64,000 bases of DNA from J029 sp964482495. Lineage in GTDB: Bacteria > Planctomycetota > UBA1135. The stretch is from assembly GCA_964482495.1 (NCBI GenBank), contig CAYZXS010000008.1, forward strand, positions 1 through 64,000, in the 5' to 3' direction. Positions 37,898-45,111 of the stretch are shown here, in pieces (within the stretch, counting starts at the first letter, position 1; every line of letters starts with the position of its first letter). Both the position numbers and the translations under genes were made by a program. Under the pieces are notes generated by a model. It was given only the letters and a program-made list of their open reading frames with translations, ran no database searches and was not told where the DNA came from.

Positions 37898-38833
37898 ATG
37901 CTCAACATCGAAACCGGCCAGACGGTCGGAGGATTCCAGATTACCGGCTTTCTCGGACGCGGCGCATTCGCCCAGGTCTACGCCGCGGAAGACCAGCAAG
38001 GTTGCCGCGTCGCGCTGAAGGTCGGCGACGAGAGCGGCGGCGGCAGGTTCCTGCCGCGCTTCGCCGAGGTCACCGCCGAGCGGGATCCCGAGCGAATCAG
38101 CCCGGACGAGACTCCGGCCGAGGCGCTCTTCCTCGACCCCGCCGTCGGCGCCAGGGCGGAGGTCCTCGACCCCCACGAGGTCGACGAGATGCTGCTCGGC
38201 GAGGCCATGATGCTCGAGCGAGCCGTCGGCCAGACCGTGGTCGGCTACCAGGGCCTGATCGAGGTGGGGGGCCGGCCGGTCCTCGTCCTGGACCTCCTCA
38301 GCGGGTCGACCCTGCGTGAGCGCATGCGTTCCTTGGAAGGCGTGAAGCTCCGCTGGATCCTCGAGGTCCTCCAAACCGTGGAGCGCCAGATCGGAGAGGG
38401 GATCTGGACCTGCCACGGCGATATCAAGCCTGAGAACTTGATCATCACCGATGATGACCAGGTCCGCCTGCTCGACCCCGCTCCCTCTTCTGAGCGGGTG
38501 GACCTGATCGTCGCCACCCCGCACTACAACCCCTTCCTCCGCCGGGACGCCAAGGGCGACGCCCAGGCGATCGCCGTCCTGCTCTACGAGTTGCTCTGCA
38601 ACGCCCTGCCCTTCAGCCAGGTGCCGTGGGAGTACGCCGGAGCCGACGCGAGCAAGCTGCCGGTGGAGGACGCGGAACTCAGCCGCTCCTACTTCTTGAG
38701 CTACCCCAGGCCGCGGGACGTCAACCCCCGCGTGCCCCGGGAGATCGAGCGGGCCATCTACAGCGCCCTGTGCGACGAGAGTTACGGACTGTCCGAACTC
38801 CGCAAGGACTTGGAGGACTTCCTCCTGGTCTAA
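37898..38833 (+). CDS. Hanks-type serine/threonine protein kinase
   Basis: The 311-residue soluble kinase has the glycine loop GRGAFAQVYAAED (20-32), K41 in VALK, the catalytic loop HGDIKPENLI (from 173) and DPA at 193-195 in place of DFG. The metal-binding Asp is kept, but the Phe-Gly is lost. A 55-residue insert between K41 and the C-helix glutamate region is unusual. There is no transmembrane or PASTA segment. The ATG follows a good GGAGG site (AAGGAGGGAAGCGAAA). A UUCG-capped terminator ends the unit. Likely it phosphorylates proteins in the cytoplasm; the partner is unknown. Confidence 0.88.
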   Translation: MLNIETGQTVGGFQITGFLGRGAFAQVYAAEDQQGCRVALKVGDESGGGRFLPRFAEVTAERDPERISPDETPAEALFLDPAVGARAEVLDPHEVDEMLLGEAMMLERAVGQTVVGYQGLIEVGGRPVLVLDLLSGSTLRERMRSLEGVKLRWILEVLQTVERQIGEGIWTCHGDIKPENLIITDDDQVRLLDPAPSSERVDLIVATPHYNPFLRRDAKGDAQAIAVLLYELLCNALPFSQVPWEYAGADASKLPVEDAELSRSYFLSYPRPRDVNPRVPREIERAIYSALCDESYGLSELRKDLEDFLLV

Positions 38834-38887
38834 AGAACATGGGGAAGTCCGATTCGGACTGATCCAGGGAAGTTTTAGGGAAGGAAC

Positions 38888-38930
38888 CGGCGGGTCGCTT
38901 CGGCGGCCCGCCGATTTCAATTCGTTTTGT
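38888..38930 (+). terminator. UUCG-capped intrinsic terminator after the kinase
   Basis: An 11-bp stem (38888-38898 with 38903-38913, one G-U pair) is closed by a C(UUCG)G tetraloop. ATTTCAATTCGTTTTGT follows, giving a T-rich tail. Confidence 0.85.
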
Positions 38931-38931
38931 G

Positions 38932-38960
38932 TTGAATTCCCGGCCTTGCGGCCCCTTAAT
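38932..38960 (+). promoter_or_regulatory. Possible promoter of the cco operon
   Basis: TTGAAT (38932-38937), a 17-base spacer and CTTAAT (38955-38960) lie directly after the terminator. The leader is about 125 bases and includes a small hairpin (AGGGT/ACCCT at 38973-38988). No clear FNR/ANR box (TTGATnnnnATCAA) was found. Confidence 0.45.
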
Positions 38961-39091
38961 TGTGCACTACTTAGGGTTCGCAGACCCTGCCATCACACCC
39001 TGCGCCCGTCCTCTCGGCCGGGGCCGATCCGGTTGTATTGGCTGGGGCTTCCCTTCCCCCCCTCCTCGCCATCTCTGGAGTCGAGCCAGGC

Positions 39092-41455
39092 ATGACCACC
39101 GAGAACGCTGGTGCACCCAAGCTCCCCTTGGAGCGTTTCTCTTACGACGACGCGATCGTCCGCAAGTTCACCTTCGCCACCCTCATCTGGGGCTTCGTGG
39201 GCATGCTGGTCGGCGTCATCATCGCCCTCCAGCTCGCCTGGCCGAAGGCCAACGACTTCGGACTGGACGCCAGCTGGACGCAGATCCTGAGCTTCGGCCG
39301 CCTGCGCCCGCTGCACACCAACGCGGTGATCTTCGCCTTCGCCGGCAACGCCATCTTCGCGGCGGTCTATTACTCCTCCCAGCGCCTCTTGAAGGCGCGC
39401 ATGTTCAGCGACGCGCTGAGCAAGATCCACTTCTGGGGCTGGCAGCTGATCATCGTCAGCGCCGCCGTCACGCTGCCGCTCGGCATCACCTCCGGCAAGG
39501 AGTACGCCGAGCTCGAGTGGCCGATCGACATCGCGATCGCGCTGGTCTGGATCGTCTTCGGCATCAACTTCTTCGGCACGCTGATCAAGCGCCGCGAGAA
39601 GCACATCTACGTCGCGATCTGGTTCTACATCGCCACATGGGTGGCGATCACGGTGCTGCACGTCTTCAACTCGCTGGAGGTCCCGGCGACGATGACGAAG
39701 AGCTACAGCCTCTACGCCGGCGCCCAGGACGCCTTCATGCAGTGGTGGTACGGCCACAACGCGGTGGCCTTCTTCCTGACCACGCCCTTCCTGGGCCTGA
39801 TGTACTACTTCCTGCCGAAGGCCGCCAACCGGCCGGTCTTCAGCTACCGGCTGTCGATCATCCACTTCTGGTCGCTGGTCTTCATCTACATCTGGGCCGG
39901 CCCGCACCACCTGCACTACCTGGCGGTGCCGCAGTGGCTGTCGACCCTGGGCATGCTGTTCTCGATCATGCTCTGGATGCCCTCCTGGGGCGGCATGCTG
40001 AACGGCCTGCTCACCCTGCGCGGCGCCTGGGACAAGGTCGCCAAGGACCCGGTCCTCAAGTTCTTCGTCGTCGGCGTGACCTTCTACGGCATGTCGACCT
40101 TCGAGGGGCCGCTGCTGTCGGTGAAGGCGGTCAACGCCCTCAGCCACTACACCGACTGGACCATCGCCCACGTGCACGCCGGGGCGCTCGGCTGGGTCGG
40201 CTTCATGAGCTTCGGCCTGGCCTACTGGCTGATGCCGCGGCTGTTCCAGACCAAGGAGATGGCCAAGCCGAAGTGGATGGACCTCCACTTCTACACCGCC
40301 ACGATCGGAATCCTGGTCTACATCGTCGCCATCTACGCCGCCGGCCTCGCCCAGGGCCTGATGTGGCGCGCCTTCGACGCCAACGGTCTGCTGAAGTACG
40401 CCGACTTCATGGACACGGTGCGGATCCTCGAGTGGTTCTACGTCATCCGCGTCCTCGGCGGCGTGCTCTACCTGTTCGGCGCCGGCCTGGCCATCGCCAA
40501 CGCCGTGATGACCTGGAAGCGGCGCCCGGCCAGCTACGAGGTGCCGGTCCTCGAGGCCCCGGGCCTCAAGGCGCTCGAGGGCGCCGCGCCCGCCCCCGAG
40601 GCCAAGCCCGAGCGCGTCCTCAGCCCCTTCTTCTGGGGCGGCATCGCCTTGGCCGGCGCTTGCGGCGCCGTGGCCCTGATCCCGGGCACCACCGACGCCA
40701 GCCAGGTCTCCGCGGCCTTGGCCCTGATCGGCGGCCTCGGCCTGTCGGTCTCGACCATCGACCTGTTCCGCCGCGTCGGCTGGCACCGCACCCTCGAGGC
40801 CAAGCCGATGCGCATGACCTTGTGGGTGGCGATCTCGGTGATCACGGCCTCGCTGTTCGAGATCATCCCGGCCTTCGTCATCGAGTCGAACGTGCCGACC
40901 ATCAGCACGGTCAAGCCCTACACGCCGCTGGAGTTGGCGGGGCGCGACATCTACATCGCCGAGGGCTGCTACAACTGCCACTCGCAGATGATCCGGCCGA
41001 TCCGCTCCGAGACCGAGCGCTACGGCCCCTACAGCAAGCCGGGCGAGTTCGTCTACGACCACCCCTTCCAATGGGGTTCGCGGCGCATCGGTCCCGATCT
41101 GGCGCGTGAGGGCACCAAGACCCTGACGCCGGGCTGGCAGCTGCGCCACCTGCGCGACCCGCTCGAGACCAGCCCGGACTCGCTGATGCCGCGCTACAAG
41201 CACCTGCTCGCCGCCGAGCTGGACTTCGCGCGCATCCCGAAGAGCATGCGGGCGATGCAGATCCTCGGCGTGCCCTACAGCGACGAGGAGGTCGCCGGCG
41301 GCGCCGACGCGGCGGCTGCGCAGGCGGCCGAGCTCGCCGCGGTCATGGAGCAGGAGACCCAGATCGGGGACCTTCAGGACAAGAAGGTCACCGCCTTGAT
41401 CGCCTACCTGCTGCGGCTCGGCACCGACACCATGCCGAAGGAGGCGGGGAAATGA
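39092..41455 (+). CDS. ccoNO: cbb3-type cytochrome c oxidase, fused subunits I and II
   Basis: The 787-residue protein fuses CcoN (12-helix heme-copper subunit, about 1-480) to CcoO (monoheme subunit, about 590-787). CcoN carries the expected histidines: RLRPLHTNAV, YGHNAVAFFLTT for the CuB/heme region, GPHHLHY and AHVHAGALGW. The CcoO part has the TM anchor, CYNCHSQMIRP (CYNCH 626-630) and a later GWQLRHLRDP with axial Met in DSLMPRY. A linker with two additional hydrophobic segments (about 510-560) joins them. It reduces oxygen at high affinity and pumps protons. The ATG follows weak AGG. It overlaps ccoQ by ATGA. Confidence 0.97.
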   Translation: MTTENAGAPKLPLERFSYDDAIVRKFTFATLIWGFVGMLVGVIIALQLAWPKANDFGLDASWTQILSFGRLRPLHTNAVIFAFAGNAIFAAVYYSSQRLLKARMFSDALSKIHFWGWQLIIVSAAVTLPLGITSGKEYAELEWPIDIAIALVWIVFGINFFGTLIKRREKHIYVAIWFYIATWVAITVLHVFNSLEVPATMTKSYSLYAGAQDAFMQWWYGHNAVAFFLTTPFLGLMYYFLPKAANRPVFSYRLSIIHFWSLVFIYIWAGPHHLHYLAVPQWLSTLGMLFSIMLWMPSWGGMLNGLLTLRGAWDKVAKDPVLKFFVVGVTFYGMSTFEGPLLSVKAVNALSHYTDWTIAHVHAGALGWVGFMSFGLAYWLMPRLFQTKEMAKPKWMDLHFYTATIGILVYIVAIYAAGLAQGLMWRAFDANGLLKYADFMDTVRILEWFYVIRVLGGVLYLFGAGLAIANAVMTWKRRPASYEVPVLEAPGLKALEGAAPAPEAKPERVLSPFFWGGIALAGACGAVALIPGTTDASQVSAALALIGGLGLSVSTIDLFRRVGWHRTLEAKPMRMTLWVAISVITASLFEIIPAFVIESNVPTISTVKPYTPLELAGRDIYIAEGCYNCHSQMIRPIRSETERYGPYSKPGEFVYDHPFQWGSRRIGPDLAREGTKTLTPGWQLRHLRDPLETSPDSLMPRYKHLLAAELDFARIPKSMRAMQILGVPYSDEEVAGGADAAAAQAAELAAVMEQETQIGDLQDKKVTALIAYLLRLGTDTMPKEAGK

Positions 41456-41613
41456 TCGGCACCCTCTTCTTCGTCGCCTTCTTCCTGCTGGTCCTGGCCT
41501 GGGTCATCCTGGGCAGCAAGGACCAGTTCGACGCCGCCTCGCGGCTGCCCTTGAACGAGGCCCAACCGGCCGCTCCCCGAGCCACCAGCCTGCCGGAGCC
41601 CTCCGATGACTGA
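41452..41613 (+). CDS. ccoQ: cbb3 oxidase subunit CcoQ-like
   Basis: The 53-residue protein is one membrane helix (IGTLFFVAFFLLVLAWVILG), followed by SKDQFDAASRLPLNEA and an Ala/Pro-rich tail. That is the CcoQ layout, a small subunit that stabilises the cbb3 complex. The conserved position between ccoO and ccoP supports the call. It overlaps ccoNO by ATGA, and its last codons overlap the ccoP start. Confidence 0.85.
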   Translation: MIGTLFFVAFFLLVLAWVILGSKDQFDAASRLPLNEAQPAAPRATSLPEPSDD

Positions 41614-42199
41614 GCACCTCCCCGAAGACTACCTGACTGATCACAGCTACGACGGCATCCAGGAGTACGACAACCCGCTTCCGGGCTGGTGGAAGCTGCT
41701 GTTCTGGGGCTCCTTCGTCTTCAGCGTCCTGTACTGGGTGTGGTTCCACGTCTACCCCGGCAAGAGCATCACCGACACCTGGCAGGCCCAGGTGGAGGCG
41801 GCCAAGGAGAGCGGCTACGCCCGCTTCGGTGAGCTGACCGACACGCCGGAGACCCTGCTGGGCCTGATGGCCGACGAGGACGCGCTGGCGATCGGCGCTT
41901 CGCTGTTCGCCGCCAAGGGCTGTGTCGCCTGCCACGCGCCCGACGGTGGCGGGGTGGTCGGCCTCGGCGCCAACTTCTGCGACGACTACGCGATCAACTA
42001 CGAGGACCTGCCCGGCATGCTGTCTGTGGTCCGCGAGGGCGTCCCCGGCACCGCGATGGTGCCCCAGACCTCGATCCTCTCGGAGCATGAGATCTACTTC
42101 GTCGCTGCCTACGTCGCGGGCCTGCGGGGATCGACGCCCGCCAACCCGCGCCCGCTCGACCCGAAGGCCAAGGAGATCGCTCCCTGGCCGTCGAACTAG
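41606..42199 (+). CDS. ccoP: cbb3 oxidase cytochrome c subunit CcoP, monoheme form
   Basis: The 197-residue protein has the CcoP N terminus (YDGIQEYDNPLPGWWKLLFW with a transmembrane helix, about 28-50). A single cytochrome c domain has CVACH at 106-110 and an axial Met in GTAMVPQTSILS. Classical CcoP (near 300 residues) has two heme domains; here the second is missing, as in shortened CcoP forms. It takes electrons from soluble carriers and passes them to CcoO. The ATG overlaps the end of ccoQ by eight bases. A 12-bp hairpin follows before ccoG. Confidence 0.93.
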   Translation: MTEHLPEDYLTDHSYDGIQEYDNPLPGWWKLLFWGSFVFSVLYWVWFHVYPGKSITDTWQAQVEAAKESGYARFGELTDTPETLLGLMADEDALAIGASLFAAKGCVACHAPDGGGVVGLGANFCDDYAINYEDLPGMLSVVREGVPGTAMVPQTSILSEHEIYFVAAYVAGLRGSTPANPRPLDPKAKEIAPWPSN

Positions 42200-42213
42200 C
42201 GGCTGAGCACGCG

Positions 42214-42243
42214 CAGAGAAGGGGCTACCATGCCCCTTCTCTG
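42214..42243. terminator. Stem-loop between ccoP and ccoG
   Basis: A perfect 12-bp stem CAGAGAAGGGGC/GCCCCTTCTCTG encloses the loop TACCAT. No T tract follows, so it may tune read-through or stabilise the ccoNOQP messenger. The TACCAT loop also looks like a -10 hexamer 29 bases before the ccoG ATG. Confidence 0.55.
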
Positions 42244-42260
42244 GATCCCATGAGGGGGGC

Positions 42261-43646
42261 ATGAGCCAGGAAGTCGAATTCCTCGAAGCGCCGGATCAGG
42301 TCCTCTCGACCCTGAATCCGGACGGCACCCGCCGGTGGCTCCACCCGCGGCTGTCGAAGGGGCGCTGGTGGAAGCGGCGGCGGGCGGTGGCCTACTTCCT
42401 GATCGCGCTGTTCAACGCCCTGCCGTGGATCCCCATCGGCGGCAAGCCGGCGATCCTGCTCGACGTGGTCCGCCGCGACTTCGCCTTCTTCGGCGTCAGC
42501 TTCCGGCCGACCGAGACGCCGCTGCTGGCCCTGCTGCTGCTGATCATCTTCCTGGGGATCTTCTACATGACCTCCTTGATCGGCCGCGCCTGGTGCGGCT
42601 GGGGGTGCCCGCAGACGGTCTACCTGGAATTCCTCTACCGGCCGCTCGAGCGGCTGGTCGAAGGCAAGAGCTACGCCAAGGGCGGCAAGGTCGCCGCCCA
42701 GTGGCGGAAGGCGCTCAAGTTCGCGGCCTTCACCCTGGTCTCGGCGCACCTCGCCCACACCTTCCTGGCCTACTTCGTCGGCGGCGCCACCGTGCTGGAG
42801 TGGTCGCTCGGCTCGCCCGCCGAGCACCCGGTCGGCTTCGGCCTGGTCTGGTCCACCACGGCCCTGATGCTGATCGACTTCGGCTGGTTCCGGGAGCAGC
42901 TCTGCACCCTGGCCTGCCCCTACGGCCGGCTCCAGGCGGTGCTGCTGGACCGCAACTCGCTGATCATCGGCTACGACCAGAGCCGCGGCGAGGCGCGCGC
43001 CAAGATGCCCGCGCGCAAGAAGGGCGCCGAGGGTCAGGACTACGGCGATTGCGTCGACTGCGGCCTGTGCGTGGCCACCTGTCCCACCGGCATCGACATC
43101 CGCGACGGCCTGCAGATGGAGTGCGTCGCCTGCGCCGAGTGCATCGACGCCTGCGACGGCGTCATGGAGAAGGTCGGCAAGCCCGCGGGCCTGATCCGCT
43201 ACGCCAGCCAGGAGAGCCTGGCGGGCAAGCTGACGCGCTGGTTCCGGCCCCGGACCATCGCCTATCCGGTGATCCTGGCCGGACTGCTGACTCTGTTCAC
43301 CGTCCAGCTCGCCGGCCGCGAGTCCGGCATGGTGCAGGTCCAGCGGGCCCGTGGCGCGCCCTTCGAGATGATGGCCGACGGCCGCGTCCGCAACCTGGTC
43401 AGCTTCCGGCTCGACAACCGGGCCCGGGAGCCCCGCAGCTACCAGATCAGCCTGCCGGAGGGCGTCGACGGCCTGATCCCGGTCAACCCGGTGCCGGTGG
43501 CGGCGGGCGACTCGGGCATGGGCATGGTGCACCTCTACCTGCCGCGCGAGCTCTTCTCGGGCGGCAAGACGGTCGTGCCGATCACGATCTCCGACGGCGT
43601 CGACTTCGAGCACGTCCTGGAGTTCCAGGCCCTGGGCCCCTTCTGA
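42261..43646 (+). CDS. ccoG: Cytochrome c oxidase accessory protein CcoG (FixG)
   Basis: The 461-residue polytopic ferredoxin-type protein is a Cu(II)/cupric reductase or assembly factor needed for cbb3 maturation. It has the CGWGCPQTVYLEF signature (near 114), about five membrane helices and CPYGRLQAVLLDR. Paired 4Fe-4S motifs follow (CVDCGLCVATCPTGIDIRDG and ECVACAECIDACDGVM). A C-terminal immunoglobulin-like FixG_C domain ends it. The start follows GAGGGGGGC. It sits in its normal place downstream of ccoNOQP. Confidence 0.96.
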   Translation: MSQEVEFLEAPDQVLSTLNPDGTRRWLHPRLSKGRWWKRRRAVAYFLIALFNALPWIPIGGKPAILLDVVRRDFAFFGVSFRPTETPLLALLLLIIFLGIFYMTSLIGRAWCGWGCPQTVYLEFLYRPLERLVEGKSYAKGGKVAAQWRKALKFAAFTLVSAHLAHTFLAYFVGGATVLEWSLGSPAEHPVGFGLVWSTTALMLIDFGWFREQLCTLACPYGRLQAVLLDRNSLIIGYDQSRGEARAKMPARKKGAEGQDYGDCVDCGLCVATCPTGIDIRDGLQMECVACAECIDACDGVMEKVGKPAGLIRYASQESLAGKLTRWFRPRTIAYPVILAGLLTLFTVQLAGRESGMVQVQRARGAPFEMMADGRVRNLVSFRLDNRAREPRSYQISLPEGVDGLIPVNPVPVAAGDSGMGMVHLYLPRELFSGGKTVVPITISDGVDFEHVLEFQALGPF

Positions 43647-43652
43647 GCCGCG

Positions 43653-44302
43653 ATGCAGGGCAAGCACATCTGGATGTTCGTGCCGGTCGGGCTGCTGCTG
43701 CTGTCCGCGACCATCGGCGCCATCACGGTCTTCGTGGCCTTGAACGACCCGGGCTTCGGGGTGGAGGAGGACTACTACCAGAAGGGCCTCGACCACGACG
43801 CGGCCCTGGAGCAGGCGCGCCGTAACCAGGAGCTCGGCTGGGTGCTGAAGCTCGAGGCCGCGGTGGTCGAGGGGGCGCCGCTGTCGCCGGGGACGCTGCG
43901 GCTCCGCGACCGGGACGGCGCCCCGATCGCCGGCGCCCGGGTGAGCCTCGAGGCCTTCCCGGTGGCCCGCTCGGCGGAGCGCATCGAGGCGGAGCTGGCC
44001 GAGGCGGAGGCCGGCGTCTACCGGGCCGAGCTGCCGCTGCGGCGGACCNNNNNNNNNNNNNNNNNNNNNNNNNNNNNNNNNNNNNNNNNNNNNNNNNNNN
44101 NNNNNNNNNNNNNNNNNNNNNNNNNNNNNNNNNNNNNNNNNNNNNNNNGCTGGCCGAGGCGGAGGCCGGCGTCTACCGGGCCGAGCTGCCGCTGCGGCGG
44201 ACCGGCAAGTGGGAGTTCCGCTTCCGGGTCGAGGCGGCGGGGGAGGTCTACACCGCCGTCCAGCAGCCCTTCCTGTTCCTCCAGGCGCCGGCCGCCGGCT
44301 AG
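43653..44302 (+). CDS. ccoH: FixH/CcoH family protein, interrupted by an assembly gap
   Basis: The reading has an N-terminal helix (about 8-28), then LNDPGFGVEEDYYQKGLDHDAALEQ, a FixH hallmark, and a beta domain. It is broken by 100 N at 44049-44148. The 55 bases before and after the gap are identical (43994-44048 and 44149-44203). Merging them restores one frame of 164 residues that ends ...LRRTGKWEFRFRVEA... and stops at TAG 44300-44302. FixH helps stabilise the cbb3 complex with CcoI and CcoS. The gap is very likely an assembly artefact, not a real insertion. Confidence 0.9.
43994..44203. repeat. 55-bp identical flanks of the gap
   Basis: 43994-44048 and 44149-44203 are the same 55 bases in direct orientation. 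Merging them keeps the ccoH frame, which favours an assembly artefact over a true duplication. Confidence 0.9.
44049..44148. other. Assembly gap of 100 N
   Basis: Exactly 100 N lie inside ccoH. The flanks share a 55-bp identical overlap, matching a k-mer-sized contig overlap, so no sequence need be missing. Confidence 0.95.
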
Positions 44303-44305
44303 GCC

Positions 44306-45109
44306 ATGCTCGCCCTCGCCGGCACGGTCTTCGTCGCGAGCCTGGCGGGGAGCCTGCACTGCGCCGGCATGTGCGGCGGCCTGGTGGCCTTCGCCGCCGC
44401 AGGCGGCCGCGGCGCGCCGGTGCACCTCGCCTACCACGGCGGCCGGCTGGTCAGCTACGCCGCCCTCGGCCTGGTCAGCGGCGCCCTCGGCGCGGCGATC
44501 GACCTGGGCGGCTCGGCGGTGGGGGTCAAGCAAGGCGCGGCGGCGGTCGCCGGAGGCTTGATGGTGGCCTTCGGGGTGGTGGTGCTGCTGCGCTGGAAAG
44601 GAGTGCGCGTGCCGCACCCGCCGGCGCCGGCCTTCGTTCGCGAGGGCTTCGGCCGCCTCATGAAGCGGACCGCCGCCCAACCGCCGGTGCTACGCGCGGC
44701 CACCATCGGCCTGTTGTCCGCGTTCCTGCCTTGCGGTTGGCTCTACGCCTTCGTCGTGACGGCCGCCGGCACCGGTAGCCCCTGGTACGGCGCCCTGGCC
44801 ATGGCCGCCTTCTGGGCCGGGACGGTGCCGGTGCTGGCGGCGCTCGGGGTGGGCGTGCAGAAGCTGACAGGACCGCTGCGCCGGCACCTGCCGGTGGCGC
44901 CCGCGGTCGTGCTGGTCGCGGTCGGGCTCGCCACCGTCTTCGGGCGGCTCGAGATCCCCGACTACACCGGCAAGGTCGGCGCTGGCGGCGGCCTCGAGCT
45001 GGAGCAGGCCCCGTGCTGCGCCGATGAGGACGCGCCAGCGCCGGACGGCCACGAGCACGACCCTGTGCCGGCGCCCGCCTCGGCGCCCGAGCCGGCGGAC
45101 GAGGGCTAG
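44306..45109 (+). CDS. SafE/TauE-like membrane protein of the cco operon
   Basis: The 267-residue protein has about six helices. The N-terminal block FVASLAGSLHCAGMCGGLVAF has the HCAGMCGG signature of the SafE/urease-accessory (DsbD-like) transmembrane family often found beside ccoI and ccoS. FLPCGWLYAFVV supplies the second conserved cysteine. The C terminus is His/Glu/Pro-rich (DGHEHDPVPAP) with a CC pair (APCCADED), which may bind copper. It is likely in the inner membrane, helping copper delivery to cbb3. A four-base gap separates it from ccoH and two bases separate it from ccoI. Confidence 0.88.
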   Translation: MLALAGTVFVASLAGSLHCAGMCGGLVAFAAAGGRGAPVHLAYHGGRLVSYAALGLVSGALGAAIDLGGSAVGVKQGAAAVAGGLMVAFGVVVLLRWKGVRVPHPPAPAFVREGFGRLMKRTAAQPPVLRAATIGLLSAFLPCGWLYAFVVTAAGTGSPWYGALAMAAFWAGTVPVLAALGVGVQKLTGPLRRHLPVAPAVVLVAVGLATVFGRLEIPDYTGKVGAGGGLELEQAPCCADEDAPAPDGHEHDPVPAPASAPEPADEG

Positions 45110-45111
45110 TC

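Noticed and set aside
43994..44203. Genuine 55-bp tandem duplication in ccoH
   Set aside because: The copies flank a 100-N gap and merging restores the frame; an assembly overlap explains it better.
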